The position numbers and the translations under genes were made by a program. The notes under the pieces are model-generated. The model searched no databases and was not told where the DNA came from. It saw nothing but the letters and a program-made list of their open reading frames with translations. Positions 8,387 through 16,227 of a DNA stretch of 50,959 nucleotides are shown here, piece after piece; the first letter of the stretch is position 1, and every line of letters starts with the position of its first letter. Source of the stretch: an uncultured Oscillospiraceae bacterium (GTDB taxonomy: Bacteria > Bacillota > Clostridia > Oscillospirales > Oscillospiraceae); assembly GCA_910577525.1 (NCBI GenBank), contig CAJTLI010000005.1, positions 25,311 to 76,269 of the forward strand. The letters are read 5' to 3'.

Positions 8387-9781
8387 TCAGCTTTTTCCTT
8401 CAATCAAATCCTTCAGACTCAAAATTGGTCCCTGGAATCCCAGCGCAGGCAGATCGGAGTACCAATAACCGCCTTTGAAAAAGTCGATAAGCAAAATCAT
8501 GTCCGCCAGTTCAGGTTTGAACTCTTGCTTTGCAATCTTTGGAATATCCCCGTCCGCGTCCTCTTTCACCCAGGTCAGCTGAAACGCGATGTCAATCCCA
8601 GCGTCCTGCATCATTTTGACAAAGGATTTGGAAAATTCGTTTTTTCCGTAATATCCGATACGCCCGCCTCCGGCCCGCTCCACACACGTCTTAAGGAATT
8701 CAGCGGGGGTAAGGCCCTGCTCATTCTGATAAATATCCAACAGCAACCGGTTGTAGATTTTCTCCTGCTCCAAAGGATGCGGAATCGCTTCTCGGATATT
8801 GTGGCAGCCCCAGTCGAAAACCTTGGGATCATTCCAGCAATCGTCTGACAGAATCTTGAGGTACTCTTTGTGATATGGATGAAGCGGATTCAGAATGTTC
8901 TTGAACCAGTATGTCTGAGGCTCCATTTTAAACCAGTTATAAAGGGGCTTCATGACAATCCTATCCACCTCGTATTCATCCGAGTGCGCAAAGGTATGGA
9001 TAAACTCCGGCACCTCCCAGCAATTAGCTTCCTGGATTACCATTGTGACAGCCAGTGAGTTGATCTTCCCCTCTCTCCGCAGCCTGCTGAGAAAACGCAG
9101 ATTATTCAGCTCCTGATCAAGATAATCAAAGCCGCCGCTCAGATACCGGTAGACCTCCCGCCTCAGGCTGTTCAACGTCACCGTGACCGATATATTGTAC
9201 TCACCCAGATGGGAAAATCTGGCCCAGTGCGCCTCATCAAACAGGGTTCCATTTGTTTCAAAGCTGATGCTGAAATCCTTGCGCTCGGGGCGAAGCCGCT
9301 CCAAAAAATTCAAGTAGCTTTGATTTGCCAAAAATTCACCCTGGCCGTTCATGTCTAAACTTTCCGTCTTGTTCGCAAACGGCACCAAACGCTCCAGCGC
9401 GCTGTTAATTTTCTCGCGCTCCGTTTTCTCCACAGGCTGTAAACATGTACGGCACGAGGTACACGCGATATTGCAGGTGCGGTCATTGGCCATTGTGATG
9501 TTCAGCGGCGTTTCAGAAGGCACCGCCTCTTCCCGAATTTCTTCCTCCGTCAGATCCGGCAGTTCATCCCGCTCACAGAATGGGCAGGACATTTTCCGGC
9601 AAAAGGCAAAGGAACCGTTTAGAATACTTTCCCGCGCCTTTTCTGCTGATTCACTGTGCCATATTTCATCTAAATCCTGCTCATAGAGATTTCCGATTGT
9701 GCAATGCATCCATCCACAAGGCCAAACCTCGCCATTTGGAGCTAAATAAGCGTACTTAAACGGCCGGTCGCAAAATTTCAT
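8387..9781 (-). CDS. Radical SAM protein with N-terminal SPASM-like cysteines and C-terminal Rossmann-like domain
   Basis: A 464-residue radical SAM enzyme with an unusual order of parts. Residues 1-70 hold a SPASM-like cluster with Cys at 4, 22, 27, 61, 66 and 69 (NGEVWPCGW and CPFCE segments), normally found after, not before, the core. The core motif CNIACTSC places the 4Fe-4S ligands at C103, C107 and C110, with an additional C113. An FSISFETNGTLF strand fits the TIM barrel. From about residue 375 a separate domain starts with GRIGYYGKNEFSKSFV, a nucleotide-binding-like turn. GGAGG lies 8 nt before the ATG. It overlaps nothing and sits between the GT2 gene and the small Rossmann protein. 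The substrate is unknown; a radical modification of a sugar, lipid or peptide is possible. Confidence 0.8.
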   Translation of the reverse strand: MKFCDRPFKYAYLAPNGEVWPCGWMHCTIGNLYEQDLDEIWHSESAEKARESILNGSFAFCRKMSCPFCERDELPDLTEEEIREEAVPSETPLNITMANDRTCNIACTSCRTCLQPVEKTEREKINSALERLVPFANKTESLDMNGQGEFLANQSYLNFLERLRPERKDFSISFETNGTLFDEAHWARFSHLGEYNISVTVTLNSLRREVYRYLSGGFDYLDQELNNLRFLSRLRREGKINSLAVTMVIQEANCWEVPEFIHTFAHSDEYEVDRIVMKPLYNWFKMEPQTYWFKNILNPLHPYHKEYLKILSDDCWNDPKVFDWGCHNIREAIPHPLEQEKIYNRLLLDIYQNEQGLTPAEFLKTCVERAGGGRIGYYGKNEFSKSFVKMMQDAGIDIAFQLTWVKEDADGDIPKIAKQEFKPELADMILLIDFFKGGYWYSDLPALGFQGPILSLKDLIEGKS

Positions 9782-9784
9782 TGT

Positions 9785-10738
9785 TTAATCCTCCAGTTCG
9801 ATCAGTGTTTTAACCACGAGCCCCATATACTTTACCGGCTGATGGCTGTGGACAATCATATTCAATATGTACTTCATGCGGACAGGACTCGGGTCCTTCA
9901 CCGTCTCCTCAATAAAGTGGCGAAATCGGTTGTCCTTCTGCTTCCCCAAATGGGCCTTCAGTCCCAATGCTTTTCGCGCCCAGCTCTCCAACCGGCACGG
10001 ATACATAAACATATCGTAATGCCTATACGGATTGGCGTAGTGCCGGGAAAAATGATTATGTCCGCCTGATTTCACAAAACGGTACGCTGATAATATCTCA
10101 TTGCTGCAATAGAAGGGACCGTGGGGGAGCAGCAGCAGCATAATTGTTTTATCCCCTACGTTTCGGTGCGCTGTGTCCCGGATGGCATAATCAGCCGGGT
10201 CCATATCGCGGTAAATATTTCGATACATAAATGTCCCGGCCTGGCCCGGCAGCTGCCAGCCCGAGGCAAACTCCTCCAAGGTCATCACTTGACTGCACTG
10301 CACAAATTGCGGCGTCTGCGTATAATCAGGGATGCCATTCTCATCCACAATGACGCACTTCCCGCAGCACCCCACATATTCGGGATGCGCTTCAAGAAAC
10401 TCCCACTGCTTTTGGAGTTTGCGGGGATCTACCCAATAGTCATCGCCTTCCAGATTGGCGATATACTTTCCCCGCGCCCGGCTGTACAGATCGGTTCCAT
10501 TCCTCGTTCCACCTACATTTTCAGAGCGCAGGGTCAATTTGATGCGTTCCGGATAGCGGGCCTCATACTCCCGCAGGATTTCCGGCGTACGGTCCTGGGA
10601 GGCGTCGTCGCCCACTAGGATCTCATACCGCAGGCCGGTTTCCTGAGCCAGAATGCTGTCCAGCGCCTGAGCAACATAGTTTTCATGAAAATAGGTCAGT
10701 ACAACAATGCTGACATCGATCTCCCGCTCTGTATCCAT
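9785..10738 (-). CDS. Family 2 glycosyltransferase
   Basis: An inverting GT-A glycosyltransferase of 317 residues. SIVVLTYFHENYVAQALDSI at the N terminus and ILVGDDASQDRT form the nucleotide-sugar site. NLEGDDYWVDP contains the acidic metal-binding motif. The C-terminal ~120 residues are variable with basic patches (RFRHFIEE, RMKYIL) and no clear membrane span, so it probably acts at the cytosolic face. The ATG at 10738 is chosen because GGAGG lies 7 nt upstream; a longer frame begins at 10774. It ends 3 bp before the radical SAM gene. The gap of about 80 bp to the upstream epimerase gene shows no clear signal. The transferred sugar cannot be deduced. Confidence 0.88.
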   Translation of the reverse strand: MDTEREIDVSIVVLTYFHENYVAQALDSILAQETGLRYEILVGDDASQDRTPEILREYEARYPERIKLTLRSENVGGTRNGTDLYSRARGKYIANLEGDDYWVDPRKLQKQWEFLEAHPEYVGCCGKCVIVDENGIPDYTQTPQFVQCSQVMTLEEFASGWQLPGQAGTFMYRNIYRDMDPADYAIRDTAHRNVGDKTIMLLLLPHGPFYCSNEILSAYRFVKSGGHNHFSRHYANPYRHYDMFMYPCRLESWARKALGLKAHLGKQKDNRFRHFIEETVKDPSPVRMKYILNMIVHSHQPVKYMGLVVKTLIELED

Positions 10739-10819
10739 GCCTTCGCCTCCATGCTTGCGTCCCTGCCGCCTCACATGGCCCGCACTTGCCCGTCGGATGC
10801 CATGCTGTGGGTGTGCAGA

Positions 10820-11893
10820 TCACAGATGTTCACAAATCCCGTTCCTTTGCCGCAGGATATCCACGGTTTTTTGAATCGCTTCGTTTCCCCAATCTCCTGG
10901 CTCCCATCCCAGCGCTCTGATCTTAGCGGCATCAAGCACCATCCGGCTGGCTCTGGAATATCCGGCCCGCTCAAGCTCGGCGGGGTTCTGGTAAACCACC
11001 CTGCACCCGCCTGCGGCAGCCGCTTGTTCCGAAAACTCCCGAATGGTCATCTGATACCGCCGGTCCGCGATGTTGTACGCCTCGCCGCGTACGCCGTCCC
11101 TCAGAACCAGCAGGACCGCCGCTACCGCATCCACTACATAGCAGTGGGATCGTTCCAGTGCCCCCGCGCTTTTCAGTGCGATATCCTCTCCCGCGGCGGC
11201 CCTCCGCAGAAATTCTGACACCGCCCGGCTGTCCCGCCCCGTCATGGTCGGCCCAAACAGGTGACACGGATGGGCAATGACCGCGTCCACCCCATATTGG
11301 CTGATATAGCTTTGGCACAGCACCTCCGCCGCCCGCTTCCCCTCCGGGTAACAGGTGCGGGGGCTGGACAAGTCCAGCGGCCCACAGTAATCCTCTGTAA
11401 AATCATCCATATTGGCGTTAGGCTGGCCGTACACCTCCCCCGAGGACACAAACAGGAACCGCTTCATCCCGTGGGCCAACCCGTAATCCAGCAGATTTTT
11501 TGTACCCAGCACGTTAGCCATGAGGGTGTCCACAGGATATTTCGCCATGCTCACCGGATCGGCATTGCTGGCGGCGTGGATGATATAGTCTACGTGCTCC
11601 GGCAGGCCGTCCAGAGGTTCGCACACGTCCTGGGCCCGGAAAGAAAACCATTCCATATCCCAAACCGGCCCGAACCTCCGCTTTGCCGCATCCAAATTAC
11701 GGCTCACCGCGATGATCCGGCAGGGGTTGTCCTGTGTTTCGTTCCAGACGCTGAGCAGATCCACCAGGCAGCTCCCCAGCATTCCGGACGCGCCGGTAAT
11801 CAACACTGTTTTTCCTCGGAGGAAATCCAGCTCCGGCCCGGCGCACAGCCCCTCCAGCGAGGAACGATAAAGCTTGGAGTTCAGCAGCTCCAT
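10820..11893 (-). CDS. NAD-dependent sugar epimerase/dehydratase (extended SDR, UDP-xylose-synthase-like)
   Basis: An extended short-chain dehydrogenase of 357 residues. The NAD-binding motif GASGMLG is at 34-40, FVSSGEVYG at 148-156 and the catalytic Tyr-x-x-x-Lys at 182-186 within CYPEGKRAAE. That YxEGKR context resembles UDP-glucuronate decarboxylase (UDP-xylose synthase), although the substrate could be another nucleotide sugar. AGGAGG lies 8 nt before the ATG. The gene starts 12 bp after the IspD-like cytidylyltransferase gene, so it may act on the CDP-activated product of that enzyme. The C-terminal half has the usual substrate-binding regions (YNIADRRYQMTIREF). Confidence 0.82.
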   Translation of the reverse strand: MELLNSKLYRSSLEGLCAGPELDFLRGKTVLITGASGMLGSCLVDLLSVWNETQDNPCRIIAVSRNLDAAKRRFGPVWDMEWFSFRAQDVCEPLDGLPEHVDYIIHAASNADPVSMAKYPVDTLMANVLGTKNLLDYGLAHGMKRFLFVSSGEVYGQPNANMDDFTEDYCGPLDLSSPRTCYPEGKRAAEVLCQSYISQYGVDAVIAHPCHLFGPTMTGRDSRAVSEFLRRAAAGEDIALKSAGALERSHCYVVDAVAAVLLVLRDGVRGEAYNIADRRYQMTIREFSEQAAAAGGCRVVYQNPAELERAGYSRASRMVLDAAKIRALGWEPGDWGNEAIQKTVDILRQRNGICEHL

Positions 11894-11905
11894 CCTCAAG
11901 TCCTC

Positions 11906-12613
11906 CTACCGCTCCCCAAGCTCCCGGACGGCCAGCAGCGCCTTGAAGATCTTCAGGTCGTCCTGGGTGGTCAGCTTGATATTGGTCTCCGCGCCGATGG
12001 AAAAATGCACCTGCTCCCCCAGCTCGATCATCATGGTGCAGCTGGCGATGGAATTGGTAATACCCTGGGCCAGCGCCCTCCGGTGGGCCTCCGCCAGCTT
12101 TCCGATGGGAAATGCCTGAGGCGTCTGAGTGATGGCAAGCTGATCCCGGGGCACCACCTCGCCTGAGCGCTCTCCCTCCCCCCGCCGCAGCACCACCGTG
12201 TTGCACGGCGTCACCACGATGGCCGAGCCGTACTGCCTGCACTGCACAATGCAGTCCGAGATGATCTCCTGGGACACCAGGGGCCGGATGGCGTCGTGGA
12301 CCAGAATGATATCATCCCCGGCATACCGCTGTTCCGCCTCAAACACGCCGTTTCGGATGGAGCCCTGGCCGTTTTCCCCGCCGGAGACCACCCAGTCCAG
12401 CTTGTCGATGTGGTACTGCCGGGCGTACGCCCGCAGGATGTCGTGCCAGCCGTCCAGACACACTACGCCGATTTTATCGATGTCCGGGTGGGACTGAAAC
12501 ACCTCCAGGGTGTAGACAATCACCGGCTTGTCGTTCACATTCAAAAATTGCTTGGGTATCTCCTGCTGCATCCGCTGGCCGCTGCCGCCCGCGATAATCA
12601 GCGCAATGTTCAT
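11906..12613 (-). CDS. IspD/TarI-like cytidylyltransferase
   Basis: A 235-residue nucleotidyltransferase of the family that includes IspD (CDP-methylerythritol) and TarI (CDP-ribitol). The CTP-binding motif GGSGQRM begins at residue 9 and is followed by the IPKQF lysine (K21). LVHDAIRPLV is the usual middle motif and TQTPQAF is the typical late motif. The ATG at 12613 has GGAGG 9 nt upstream; frames extending to 12739 are not supported. Its ATG overlaps the stop of the AraD-type gene in an ATGA arrangement, implying coupled translation. Because it lies in a glycan cluster next to a pentulose-phosphate enzyme, a CDP-pentose or CDP-pentitol activating role is more likely than housekeeping isoprenoid synthesis, though IspD function cannot be excluded. 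Confidence 0.82.
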   Translation of the reverse strand: MNIALIIAGGSGQRMQQEIPKQFLNVNDKPVIVYTLEVFQSHPDIDKIGVVCLDGWHDILRAYARQYHIDKLDWVVSGGENGQGSIRNGVFEAEQRYAGDDIILVHDAIRPLVSQEIISDCIVQCRQYGSAIVVTPCNTVVLRRGEGERSGEVVPRDQLAITQTPQAFPIGKLAEAHRRALAQGITNSIASCTMMIELGEQVHFSIGAETNIKLTTQDDLKIFKALLAVRELGER

Positions 12614-13323
12614 GTTATCCCGCCTCCTCCGCCCTGTCCGTAATAGGAGTCCTTGCCGTGCTTGCGGAAAAAATGCTTGTTCAGCAGCTCCTCCGGTATG
12701 GGGGAGGCCGCGTCTCCGCGCAGGAGCATCGTATGCCACGCCATATTCGCCGTTTCCTCCAGCGTCACCGCCGCTTCCACCGCTTTTTCCGGCGTCTCTC
12801 CCCAGGCAAAGGGGCCGTGGCTCCGGACCAGAACGGCCCCGCGGGAAAACACCTCCCGCTGCCGGAGCGTCTCCGAAATGACCCGCCCGGTATTCCGCTC
12901 ATACTCTGTCCGGATCTCCTCCGGACGCATGGCCCGGGTGCACGGGATATCCCCCAAAAATTCGTCCGCGTGGGTGGTGCCCAGGGCGGGGATCGCCATC
13001 CCGGCCTGGGCCCAGATGGTGGCCCACCGGGAATGGGTATGCACAATGCTCCTGATTTGAGGGAACGCTCGGTACACCTCCAGATGAATCCATGTATCCA
13101 CGGAGGGGCGCCGGGCACCCTCCATGGCCTGTCCGGTTTCAAAATCAACCGTCACAATATCCTCCGGACGCATTTCATCATAGCTTAACCCAGAGGGCTT
13201 GATGAGCATGACACCCTGTTCCCGGTCCGCCGCCGACACGTTCCCCCAGGTCAGGCAGACCAGTCCATAGGCGGGGAGCATCCGGTTGGCCCGGCAGACC
13301 GATTCTCTCAATGCCTCAAGCAT
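12610..13323 (-). CDS. araD: L-ribulose-5-phosphate 4-epimerase (AraD type)
   Basis: A class II aldolase-fold, metal-dependent epimerase of 237 residues that interconverts L-ribulose-5-phosphate and D-xylulose-5-phosphate. Alignment from memory to E. coli AraD is nearly gapless: LTWGNVSA near 24-31, D76 in SVDTW, zinc ligands H95 and H97 in VHTHSR, a GTTHAD loop, and the third His at 169 in SHGPFAWG. The C terminus carries the conserved KHFFRKHGKDSYYGQ. The ATG at 13323 gives the same start as E. coli; an in-frame GTG lies two codons upstream. No arabinose kinase or isomerase is nearby, so here it probably feeds a CDP-sugar branch with the overlapping cytidylyltransferase rather than arabinose catabolism. 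Confidence 0.9.
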   Translation of the reverse strand: MLEALRESVCRANRMLPAYGLVCLTWGNVSAADREQGVMLIKPSGLSYDEMRPEDIVTVDFETGQAMEGARRPSVDTWIHLEVYRAFPQIRSIVHTHSRWATIWAQAGMAIPALGTTHADEFLGDIPCTRAMRPEEIRTEYERNTGRVISETLRQREVFSRGAVLVRSHGPFAWGETPEKAVEAAVTLEETANMAWHTMLLRGDAASPIPEELLNKHFFRKHGKDSYYGQGGGGGIT

Positions 13324-13353
13324 CCGCACCTCACTCCTCCCGCCTGTCTCAGG

Positions 13354-13860
13354 TCAACTCAGCCCGAACATTTTTTGAAGCCGGGCCACGATTTCCTCGG
13401 GCGCTTCCTGTCCGTCGTTTTCCACGATCACATCCGCGTTCTGGGGCTCGTCATAGGGAAGGTCCACCCCCACAACCTCTTTCCGCCCCGAGGAGTACAG
13501 CTGCTTCTGATCCCGGTGGTAGAGCGTCTCCCGGGTCACTCTGATGTAAATTTCTTTGTAGTTCTCTATGTTTTCCCGGTTCCAATTCCGGATTTCGTCA
13601 TACATGGCGATGCTGCACACCACCACGTCGATCCCCTGCTCCGCCAGCTCACGCCACAGCCGGAAGCCCCGCCGGGCGGCGTCCTTCCGCGCCTCGGTGG
13701 AATACCCCGAGCGGCCGAAAATGCTCCGGGTCTGATCGCCGTCTGCCAGAAAAACATTGTTTTTTTTCGCTCTGAGCCCCTGATAAAACAGTCCCCCGAT
13801 GGTGGTCTTCCCCGCCCCTGCCAGACCGGTGAAAAAGTATACCGTTCCTTTTTCGCTCAT
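13354..13860 (-). CDS. cysC: Adenylylsulfate (APS) kinase-like protein
   Basis: A P-loop kinase of 168 residues matching APS kinases, which phosphorylate adenylyl sulfate to PAPS. Walker A GLAGAGKT is at 12-19. The substrate-binding LADGDQTRS and GYSTEARKDAARR follow where CysC has LDGDxxR and GFSxxxRxxNxRR. ETLYHRDQKQLY corresponds to CExRDPKGLY, and VVGVDLPYDEP to the conserved tail. The Ser covered by APS autophosphorylation appears replaced by Ala in CSIAMYDE. ATGA overlap with the upstream small gene implies coupling. There is no ATP sulfurylase in the window. A sulfotransferase-like gene lies just upstream, so supplying PAPS for sulfation is plausible; some cluster-borne homologues may phosphorylate other substrates. 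Confidence 0.82.
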   Translation of the reverse strand: MSEKGTVYFFTGLAGAGKTTIGGLFYQGLRAKKNNVFLADGDQTRSIFGRSGYSTEARKDAARRGFRLWRELAEQGIDVVVCSIAMYDEIRNWNRENIENYKEIYIRVTRETLYHRDQKQLYSSGRKEVVGVDLPYDEPQNADVIVENDGQEAPEEIVARLQKMFGLS

Positions 13861-14036
13861 TCCGTCGTTCTCCCTCTCTCGTATCGTTGGACCGCCTCGT
13901 CCAGAAGCCCGTGCAGCAGCTCAAAGCCTTTCTGCAAATCCCGGCGCTGGCTGTCGCCGCATGCGCTGCCGGCGGACCGCTCCGCCAGCTCCAGCATCCG
14001 CTCCAGCAGATACTGGGCCTGATCCAGCGCCTCCAT
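13857..14036 (-). CDS. Small acidic helical protein, unknown function
   Basis: A predicted all-helical protein of 59 residues beginning MEALDQAQYLLERMLELAE, rich in Glu, Leu, Ala and Arg, with heptad-like spacing suggesting a coiled coil or four-helix dimer. No family is recognised. The ATG at 14036 is chosen because GAGG lies 5 nt upstream; an ATG at 14057 (66 residues) lies just 1 nt after the sulfotransferase-like stop but lacks a ribosome binding site. Its stop overlaps the APS-kinase start. Tight packing between the two sulfation-related genes argues it is real and works with them, perhaps as an adaptor; this is inference. Confidence 0.55.
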   Translation of the reverse strand: MEALDQAQYLLERMLELAERSAGSACGDSQRRDLQKGFELLHGLLDEAVQRYERGRTTE

Positions 14037-14058
14037 CCCCGCCTCGTCCCGGTCCATC

Positions 14059-16083
14059 TCAATGGTACAGCGGCTGCTCCAGCAGCTCCTTGTCCAGCTT
14101 CAGCATAGGCATCATGTGCAGGGGCTGGCCATTTTTGTTCACAAACCGCAGTCCCTCCAGCAGGATTTTCGTGTTCGCGATCCGGCTGCGGGTATAGCCC
14201 TGCACATATTCGTCCAGCGCCTTCTGCTGCACCAGCTGCTCCAGCACCCCGTCCACCCGCTTGCCTTCCTCGCTGGTCACTTCGCCCTCCCGGAACACCT
14301 TGAGCCAGGTTTCCTTTATGTAATGGTCGATGGTGGTGAAGCCCTTGATCAGCTCCTCGCATTTCGCCTCGTCCACGGCCGCGCCGTCATAGTAGTGGAA
14401 ATCGTAGCCGTAGTACTCATAGGCGTCCCGCAGGAAGTATTCAATGAAGTAACGCTCGTTGTCGTTGACATATTTGTCATATGTGTTATATATCTTCCTT
14501 GGATTGAAACCGGGAGCGTATCCATCGCCGCAGCCCCCTAAATAAGGCACCGGCACCCCGCCCTCGCTGCACATCTCCATGCTCTCGGTGTACGGCAGGT
14601 CCAGAAACGCCGCCAATGCCCGGAACGTCGCTTTTGGATTAAGTTTCCCGTCCTCCAGCCGCACCAAGATCCCGTCCTTGTACAGCCGGTCCTCCGGGTC
14701 GATCATAAAGCTGCGGTTCAGGATACGCTCCATCACCGCGTCGCTCACCACCGTTTTGGTGGAGCCCTTCTCCTTGTCGTCTGCGTTCAGCGCCTCATGA
14801 TACATAAATCTTACCGAGGCCCCATGGCTGGTGGTGAACCGGCGCATGGGCGTAAAGGTCTTGATGTATTTGAAGTTCCGGAAAATAGGAGACTGGTGGA
14901 TCTCCTCGTAGTTCTTCGCCTCCAGCACCGTGCGGTTAGCCCCGTCCACCCGGAGGCTGTACACGATGTTATAGAAGTGGGGCTGGAGAAACAGCGCCGG
15001 GACGATCCGGGCGTCCGCCTGCATACAGCAGATCGCCGTTTTCTGGCTCAGAAACAGTGCCACCATCAGATCCTTGTCCGTCCGGTCCCGCATGTGGTAC
15101 AGGTCCTGGATCAGGTACCCCGGCCAGTTCAGGATGCGCTGCAGCGCTTCCCGCACACTGCCGCAGTCGTTCAGCATGGCCCGTACCTTTCCCACCTCCT
15201 CCTCCACATTGGACATCATCACCGATGGCATACAGAGCAGGTTGGGGTGGGCGTCGAACACCTCGTTGAAGAAGTCGCCGCCGTTATGGGTGGACAGCTG
15301 GGTGTGCCAGATCAGCTTATTGACCTCCCGGATGCCGATGGGCTTCACCGAGTACTGGCTGTAGTCAATGCCGAATTTTTCCTTGAAGTCGATGGGGTAC
15401 TGCTCGATCTCATCCTCGATGAGGAACACCAGCTTCCGGCTCTCCAGCAGCTTGCGCACATTCAAGCACTGCAAATAGGAGCAGAACACCCCCCAGTCCG
15501 TATAGTGCAGGTAGACATGGTTTTCCCGACCGATGTCCTCACTGCGCCGCACGTTGTCGTTCAGATATTCCAGCTCGTACTGGGAGTACACGTCCGCCGC
15601 TAGGACGGGCTTGTCCAAATCCTTGAAAAAGTTCCGGCTGATGACGGTCTCCCCGAAATTCACAAACTCTCCGAACCGGCCCTCTTTCCGGTAAAACGGA
15701 ACGTACCCGTTGTGGTCGTCGTAGGGGAAAAACCGAACGGGCAGCTCCTCAAAGGGCACAAAATCCCGCCGGAACAGGTACGGATACTTGGCCAGCCGCT
15801 TGCAATTGCGTTCATACCGGGACCTGAGCATCTTGATGTTGGGCTCGTAGAACACCGCCTCCATCAGCGGCAGAATGTCCTCCCGGAACAGCCCCTGATT
15901 GTACAGCCCCACAAAGCAGCCGTACGACACGCGGTAATCCCCGCCGTTTTGCAGAATGTAAGCCGCCGCCTCCATCTGCTCCATTGGGTCCGCCCCCTGC
16001 TGGATGGCCAGGCCATAGGCGGTGCAGGCGTCCTTGGCCTGACCCAGCGCGGCCAGCTTGCGGGCAATCTCGATGGCTTCCAT
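14059..16083 (-). CDS. Sulfotransferase-like protein with N-terminal helical repeat region
   Basis: A 674-residue cytosolic protein. Residues 1-100 look like a TPR-type helical repeat region. The rest resembles PAPS-dependent sulfotransferases in three spots: STHNGGDFFNEVFDAHPNLL (about 260-280) where the family has the 5'-phosphosulfate loop before L-L-D-A-H-P; PMRRFTTSHGAS (about 410-421) at the 3'-phosphate-binding R-x-x-x-S-H position; and LVRLEDGKLNPKATFRAL with FLDLP (about 470-495), the typical E-D-L-x-x-x-P-x-x-T C-terminal motif. The classical K/R-S-G-T of the first loop is absent, so activity is not certain. The ATG at 16083 has GGAGG 7 nt upstream. It is the first gene after flagellin and lies two genes before an APS kinase homologue, which supports sulfation of a glycan or protein. 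Confidence 0.6.
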   Translation of the reverse strand: MEAIEIARKLAALGQAKDACTAYGLAIQQGADPMEQMEAAAYILQNGGDYRVSYGCFVGLYNQGLFREDILPLMEAVFYEPNIKMLRSRYERNCKRLAKYPYLFRRDFVPFEELPVRFFPYDDHNGYVPFYRKEGRFGEFVNFGETVISRNFFKDLDKPVLAADVYSQYELEYLNDNVRRSEDIGRENHVYLHYTDWGVFCSYLQCLNVRKLLESRKLVFLIEDEIEQYPIDFKEKFGIDYSQYSVKPIGIREVNKLIWHTQLSTHNGGDFFNEVFDAHPNLLCMPSVMMSNVEEEVGKVRAMLNDCGSVREALQRILNWPGYLIQDLYHMRDRTDKDLMVALFLSQKTAICCMQADARIVPALFLQPHFYNIVYSLRVDGANRTVLEAKNYEEIHQSPIFRNFKYIKTFTPMRRFTTSHGASVRFMYHEALNADDKEKGSTKTVVSDAVMERILNRSFMIDPEDRLYKDGILVRLEDGKLNPKATFRALAAFLDLPYTESMEMCSEGGVPVPYLGGCGDGYAPGFNPRKIYNTYDKYVNDNERYFIEYFLRDAYEYYGYDFHYYDGAAVDEAKCEELIKGFTTIDHYIKETWLKVFREGEVTSEEGKRVDGVLEQLVQQKALDEYVQGYTRSRIANTKILLEGLRFVNKNGQPLHMMPMLKLDKELLEQPLYH

Positions 16084-16161
16084 GGTAATTCCTCCCATTT
16101 TGCGGCGCTTGGGACGGACGCGCAAAACGCGTCTCTCCTAAACGCCCCATAGACATAGTGA

Positions 16162-16188
16162 CCGGGGGCGGGCAGAGCCCGCCCCCGG
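16162..16188 (-). terminator. GC-rich stem-loop after flagellin, without U-tract
   Basis: A perfect 12-bp inverted repeat CCGGGGGCGGGC / GCCCGCCCCCGG with a 3-nt loop lies between the flagellin stop (16228) and the sulfotransferase-like start (16083). On the minus-strand transcript it is followed by TCACTATG rather than a run of U. It could act as a partial terminator or as a 3' stabiliser that leaves flagellin mRNA far more abundant than the downstream genes. Confidence 0.55.
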
Positions 16189-16227
16189 TTCGCGCGTTGG
16201 ATCGTTGTGCTGTCTGGCACGCTGCTC

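Noticed and set aside
11906..12739. Longer N-terminal form of the cytidylyltransferase
   Set aside because: The extra 42 residues are Arg/Gly-rich frame read-through of the AraD gene; the ATG at 12613 has a good ribosome binding site and gives the family N terminus.
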